Origin: Planctomyces sp. SH-PL14
GTDB taxonomy: Bacteria; Planctomycetota; Planctomycetia; Planctomycetales; Planctomycetaceae
Reading direction: 5' to 3'
DNA length: 64,000 nt
Assembly (NCBI RefSeq): GCF_001610835.1
Contig: NZ_CP011270.1
Location: 434,001 to 498,000 of the forward strand
Shown: positions 61,431 to 64,000 of the stretch, in pieces
Layout of the letters: each line of letters starts with the position of its first letter
How positions within the stretch are numbered: position 1 is the first letter of the stretch
Notes under the pieces: model-generated
Told to the model about the DNA's origin: nothing
Seen by the model: only the letters and a program-made list of their open reading frames with translations
The model's database searches: none
Made by a program: the position numbers and the translations under genes

Positions 61431-61808
61431 ATGCCGACCGTTTTCCCCCGCAATGTCCTGGGCGGCCCGCTCCAGACGTGCTCCCGCAAGCCCCTCACGG
61501 GCTTCCTTCGCGACGGCTGCTGCAGTTCGGCCCCCGGCGATCGCGGGCTGCATCTGGTCTGCGTCGAGGTGACCGCGGAATTCCTGGAGTTCTCCGTCGA
61601 GCAGGGGAACGACCTCGTGACGCCGGTCCCGGAGTATGCTTTTCCCGGACTGACGCCGGGCGACCGGTGGTGTCTGTGTGTCGAGCGGTGGAAGGAAGCG
61701 TGGGAGGCGGGTGTGGCCCCCAAGGTCGATCTGGACGCGACGCACATCTCGACGCTCGAGTTTGTCGACCTTGAGGTCCTCAAAAGCTTTGACGTCGAGG
61801 CGACCTAG
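61431..61808 (+). CDS. DUF2237 family protein
   Basis: 125 residues from ATG 61431. It matches the DUF2237 pattern along its length: NVLGGPLQTCSRKPLTGFLRDGCC near the start, GLHLVCVEVTAEFLEFS, GNDLVTPVPEYAFPGLTPGDRWCLCVERW and ISTLEFVDLEVL at the end. Cysteines cluster near residues 17 and 29-30. It is cytoplasmic and its biochemical role is not known. Confidence 0.88.
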   Translation: MPTVFPRNVLGGPLQTCSRKPLTGFLRDGCCSSAPGDRGLHLVCVEVTAEFLEFSVEQGNDLVTPVPEYAFPGLTPGDRWCLCVERWKEAWEAGVAPKVDLDATHISTLEFVDLEVLKSFDVEAT

Positions 61809-62063
61809 TTGCCGGCAGCCGCCTCCGCATTTCTCCGGAGGGGGAGCGGGCCGGCCGGGCCATCGCAAAAAATTCCCATCAAGATTCTGCGATTTGCCGA
61901 TGCCAAGTTCGTTGTCACATGGCTAAGATGCGGTCGCTCCTCATTCACTGGGAATGCTGGGCGTATTGGCCGTCTCGCTGATGCAGCGGCCTCAGAGTGT
62001 TTCGTCCAGCGTCCGTTCCTTCGGATCCGGCCCCGCGCGACGACAACCTAAGGAACGTATTGA

Positions 62064-62441
62064 ATGGGTACGAAACTGTACGTGGGAAATCTTTCCTACA
62101 ACACCACCAGCCAGTCGCTGCAGCAGGTGTTCGGCGAGCACGGCGAAGTCCGTTCGGCCGAAGTGGTCATGGATCGTGAAACGGGCCGTTCGAAGGGCTT
62201 CGGCTTTGTCGAAATGGGCACGGATCAGGACGCTCAGGCCGCGATCTCCGCTCTGAACGGCGCTGAAGTCGATGGCCGGTCGCTGACCGTCAACGAAGCT
62301 CGTCCGCGTGAAAGCCGCGGCGGCGGCGGCGGTGGATACGGCGGCGGCGGAGGCGGCGGCCGTGGTGGATACGGCGGCGGCGGAGGCGGCGGCCGTGGTG
62401 GATACGGCGGCGGCGGTGGAGGCCGCGGCGGCCGTTACTAA
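62064..62441 (+). CDS. RRM-type RNA-binding protein with Gly/Tyr/Arg tail
   Basis: 125 residues from ATG 62064, with AAGGA upstream. A single RRM has RNP2 LYVGNL (5-10) and RNP1 KGFGFVEM (44-51). It is followed by a low-complexity RGG/YGG tail (83-125) of near-perfect units. The protein resembles the small bacterial glycine-rich RNA-binding proteins induced by cold. A terminator follows at once. The leader from 61809 to 62063 is gene-less and holds nothing I can name. Confidence 0.94.
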   Translation: MGTKLYVGNLSYNTTSQSLQQVFGEHGEVRSAEVVMDRETGRSKGFGFVEMGTDQDAQAAISALNGAEVDGRSLTVNEARPRESRGGGGGGYGGGGGGGRGGYGGGGGGGRGGYGGGGGGRGGRY

Positions 62442-62481
62442 GCTGCTTGCGAGTCCGATTCGCCAGGAATCGAATAATCAG

Positions 62482-62525
62482 CGCGGCCGAGGGACGAAAG
62501 TTCCTCGGCCGCGTTTTCGTTTTCG
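62482..62525 (+). terminator. Intrinsic terminator after the RRM gene
   Basis: CGCGGCCGAGG (62482-62492) pairs perfectly with CCTCGGCCGCG (62503-62513), followed by TTTTCGTTTTC. Confidence 0.92.
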
Positions 62526-62537
62526 GCCAGCGCCCAT

Positions 62538-62858
62538 TCACCGGGGTCCAGGGGCACCCTGGTGGGGAGTGCAGAGGGGCAACGCCCCTTTGCCCGCCGG
62601 AGGCCGTCTCGCCGGAAACCATCTGAAGGAGCACGTGTCCAAGCGCGGACAACGTGCCGTATGGCCCTCACCAACCCGCGGGGATTGCAAAGCGAGCGGT
62701 GCGATGTGAAGGAGTCCTCAACGCTGGTACCACAAAGGGGACATCCGTTGTGTACCACGGTTCCTCACAGGAAGTGCCTCCGGCGGCAAGGGGGCGTGGC
62801 CCCCTTGACCCCAGGCGGCCGTCGCACGTTGGGCTTGAGGCAGCAGTGTCGTGCCGGC
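62538..62858 (-). repeat. Dispersed intergenic element, copy F
   Basis: Orientation as B and C. CCAGGGGCACCCTGG and GGGGC-AAC-GCCCC hairpins sit at the left end, then TTTGCCCGCCGGAGGC. The right end has GCCTCCGGCGGCAAGGGGG-CGTGG-CCCCCTTG and GGGCTTGAGG, with GTGCCGGC at the edge. It lies between the RRM terminator and the SDR gene. Confidence 0.82.
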
Positions 62859-62877
62859 AAGGCCGCGCTTTCGCCCT

Positions 62878-63645
62878 TCAATAATCGAGACTGGCGCCCC
62901 CTTCGACTTCAATCCCCTGCCCCGTCACGAAACTCGAATCCTCCGTCGCCAGAAACAAACACACCCGCCCGATCTCCTCCGGCGACGCCATCCGCCCAAA
63001 GACCTGCATCTGCGAGACCCGCTCCAGAGCCGACTCGGGATCATCCAGCGTCGCCGCCCACTCCCGCATCAGCGGCGTATCGACGTTGCTCGGCAGCACC
63101 GCATTCACCCGGATCCCGTCCCGCCCCAACTCAAGCGCGAGCGCCTTCGTCAGACTCAGCTGCGCCCCCTTGGAGGCGGAGTAAGCAGCCGACTTCTCCT
63201 GCCCAAGCACCGCCGTCATCGACGACATGTTGACGATCGTCCCCTTCGTCTTCCGCAGATGCGGCGCGGCAAACTTCGCCCCCGCGAACGAACTCAGGAA
63301 GTTGATCCGCATCAGCCGCTCCACCGACTCCAGGCTCGTCTCGTCGATCGACATCGCCGGCGGATGAATCCCCGCGTTGTTGATCAGACAGTCGAGCCGC
63401 CCGAAGTCCCGCACGACCGCCTCGATCGCCCCGGCGAGCGCCCCCCCGTCCGACACGTCGCACCCGTAACACCGGACCCGCCCCGGAGACAACGCGGACA
63501 GTTCGTCCGCCAGCCGCCCTCCGGCCCCCTCGTCGAGATCGAGGATCGCCACGGAACCTCCCTCGGCCGCGAAGACCCGCACGCATCCCGCGCCGATCCC
63601 CTTGCTTCCCCCGGTGACGATGACGACGCGATTCTGGAACCGCAT
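62878..63645 (-). CDS. Short-chain dehydrogenase/reductase
   Basis: 255 residues from ATG 63645; a longer frame to 63720 has no support. Cofactor motif TGGSKGIG (about 11-18), with Asp-Leu-Asp after strand 2, favours NAD. NNAG follows (about 86), then catalytic Ser in MSSMTAVLG and YSASKGA with Tyr/Lys near 155. VLPSNVDTPL and the C-terminal FVTGQGIEVEGGASLDY complete a classical SDR. Substrate unknown. It is not co-directional with any neighbour in the window. Confidence 0.9.
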   Translation of the reverse strand: MRFQNRVVIVTGGSKGIGAGCVRVFAAEGGSVAILDLDEGAGGRLADELSALSPGRVRCYGCDVSDGGALAGAIEAVVRDFGRLDCLINNAGIHPPAMSIDETSLESVERLMRINFLSSFAGAKFAAPHLRKTKGTIVNMSSMTAVLGQEKSAAYSASKGAQLSLTKALALELGRDGIRVNAVLPSNVDTPLMREWAATLDDPESALERVSQMQVFGRMASPEEIGRVCLFLATEDSSFVTGQGIEVEGGASLDY

Positions 63646-63798
63646 ATGACGGTTGCTCCGACTGTACCGTGCTTGATGAACAGGGCCGTCCGATGCGGGC
63701 TTGATGCAATTTGACCACATCGGAAGCGCGACCTAGTTTTTCGATGTCGGCTTGCGCAATCAATCCCGGTCCGCTTCCGCCTCTCGTCGGTGACGCAC

Positions 63799-64000
63799 GT
63801 GTCCAGCTCCAAGCTCTCTCCGTCGGAATTCCTGAAGCAGCTCAAGGCCGGCCAGGAAACGCTCGCGACCGCAGCCCCTCCCGCCGCCGGCACCGCGCCG
63901 CCCCCTGCTGTTCCCCCAGCCCCGCGGGGGACCGACACCGAGGAAACCCGCCCCGAGACGCTCGACGCTTTCGTCGGCGCTCCGCCGCCGGCCGAATCCG
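63799..64000 (+). CDS. Start of an unidentified gene, 3' end off window
   Basis: An open frame from GTG 63799 runs to the window end (67 residues). It starts SSSKLSPSEFLKQLKAGQETLATAAPP, a short helix followed by a Pro/Ala/Glu-rich linker, which looks like the N terminus of a modular protein. The ribosome site is weak. A different frame from ATG 63743 is Arg-rich and less protein-like. No function can be given. Confidence 0.45.
   Translation, partial: MSSSKLSPSEFLKQLKAGQETLATAAPPAAGTAPPPAVPPAPRGTDTEETRPETLDAFVGAPPPAES

Noticed and set aside
62308-62440. Tandem DNA repeat in the RRM gene as a CRISPR or satellite
   Set aside because: It is the in-frame Gly/Tyr/Arg tail of the RNA-binding protein; there are no spacers.

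Overview
The window is high-GC bacterial DNA most consistent with a planctomycete (Planctomycetota). This is inferred from the proteins: a secreted VWA/secretin-N (STN) protein with a glycine-rich tail, a membrane-anchored GspE/PilB ATPase beside PilT, an AlkD-type protein fused to a SLOG/molybdenum-carrier domain, and an RRM protein with a Gly/Tyr tail. I see no rRNA, tRNA, CRISPR array, transposase or integrase.

Region 1 (1-9,000) is phage-derived. A 5'-truncated tandem glycosyltransferase leads into translationally coupled tail or tail-fibre genes (1577-4536). An opposite-strand cargo pair follows (ribbon-helix-helix regulator plus lipoprotein, 4541-5398) with a 10-bp-phased repeat array in its promoter region. 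Next is a five-gene operon of unknown small proteins (5893-7831), three of them apparent paralogues, and then a phage-type sigma factor (8005-8748). Between 8749 and 9458 there is no convincing gene but a series of terminator-like hairpins and other strong secondary structures.

Region 2 (9,459-12,806) is accessory DNA. It holds four small HTH/excisionase-like proteins, a RES-domain protein, a secreted cysteine-rich mini-protein and a short repeat protein. Two of the HTH proteins share a conserved N-terminal peptide.

Region 3 (13,500-64,000) is chromosomal. In order: purL; a UvrD/Rep helicase; an MFS transporter; an acyl desaturase; the VWA-STN protein and its possibly frameshift-linked partner; ald; yidC; a secreted prenyltransferase-fold protein; an aldehyde dehydrogenase; an SDR; SLOG-AlkD; prmC; a guanidine-II riboswitch with a Gdx/SugE exporter; two CvpA-like genes (one frameshifted); pilB-like and pilT; an SGNH hydrolase; a GH38-like protein; tatC; a ferritin-like protein; hisF; ftsY; a DEAD-box helicase with a structured leader; a flippase-like protein; an ABC-2 exporter fused to a CPBP protease domain; a DUF2237 protein; an RRM protein; and a second SDR.

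The most striking unexplained structure is a dispersed non-coding element of about 310-345 bp. It occurs six times in intergenic positions in both orientations, has inverted-repeat cores, and carries end hairpins whose stems are kept while loops change. Other leads are the frameshift sites at homopolymers in two chromosomal loci (A9 and G9), the phased operator array, the three-paralogue phage operon, and the multibranched RNA upstream of the DEAD-box gene. All functional statements come from reading the sequence and knowledge of families; no database search was run.
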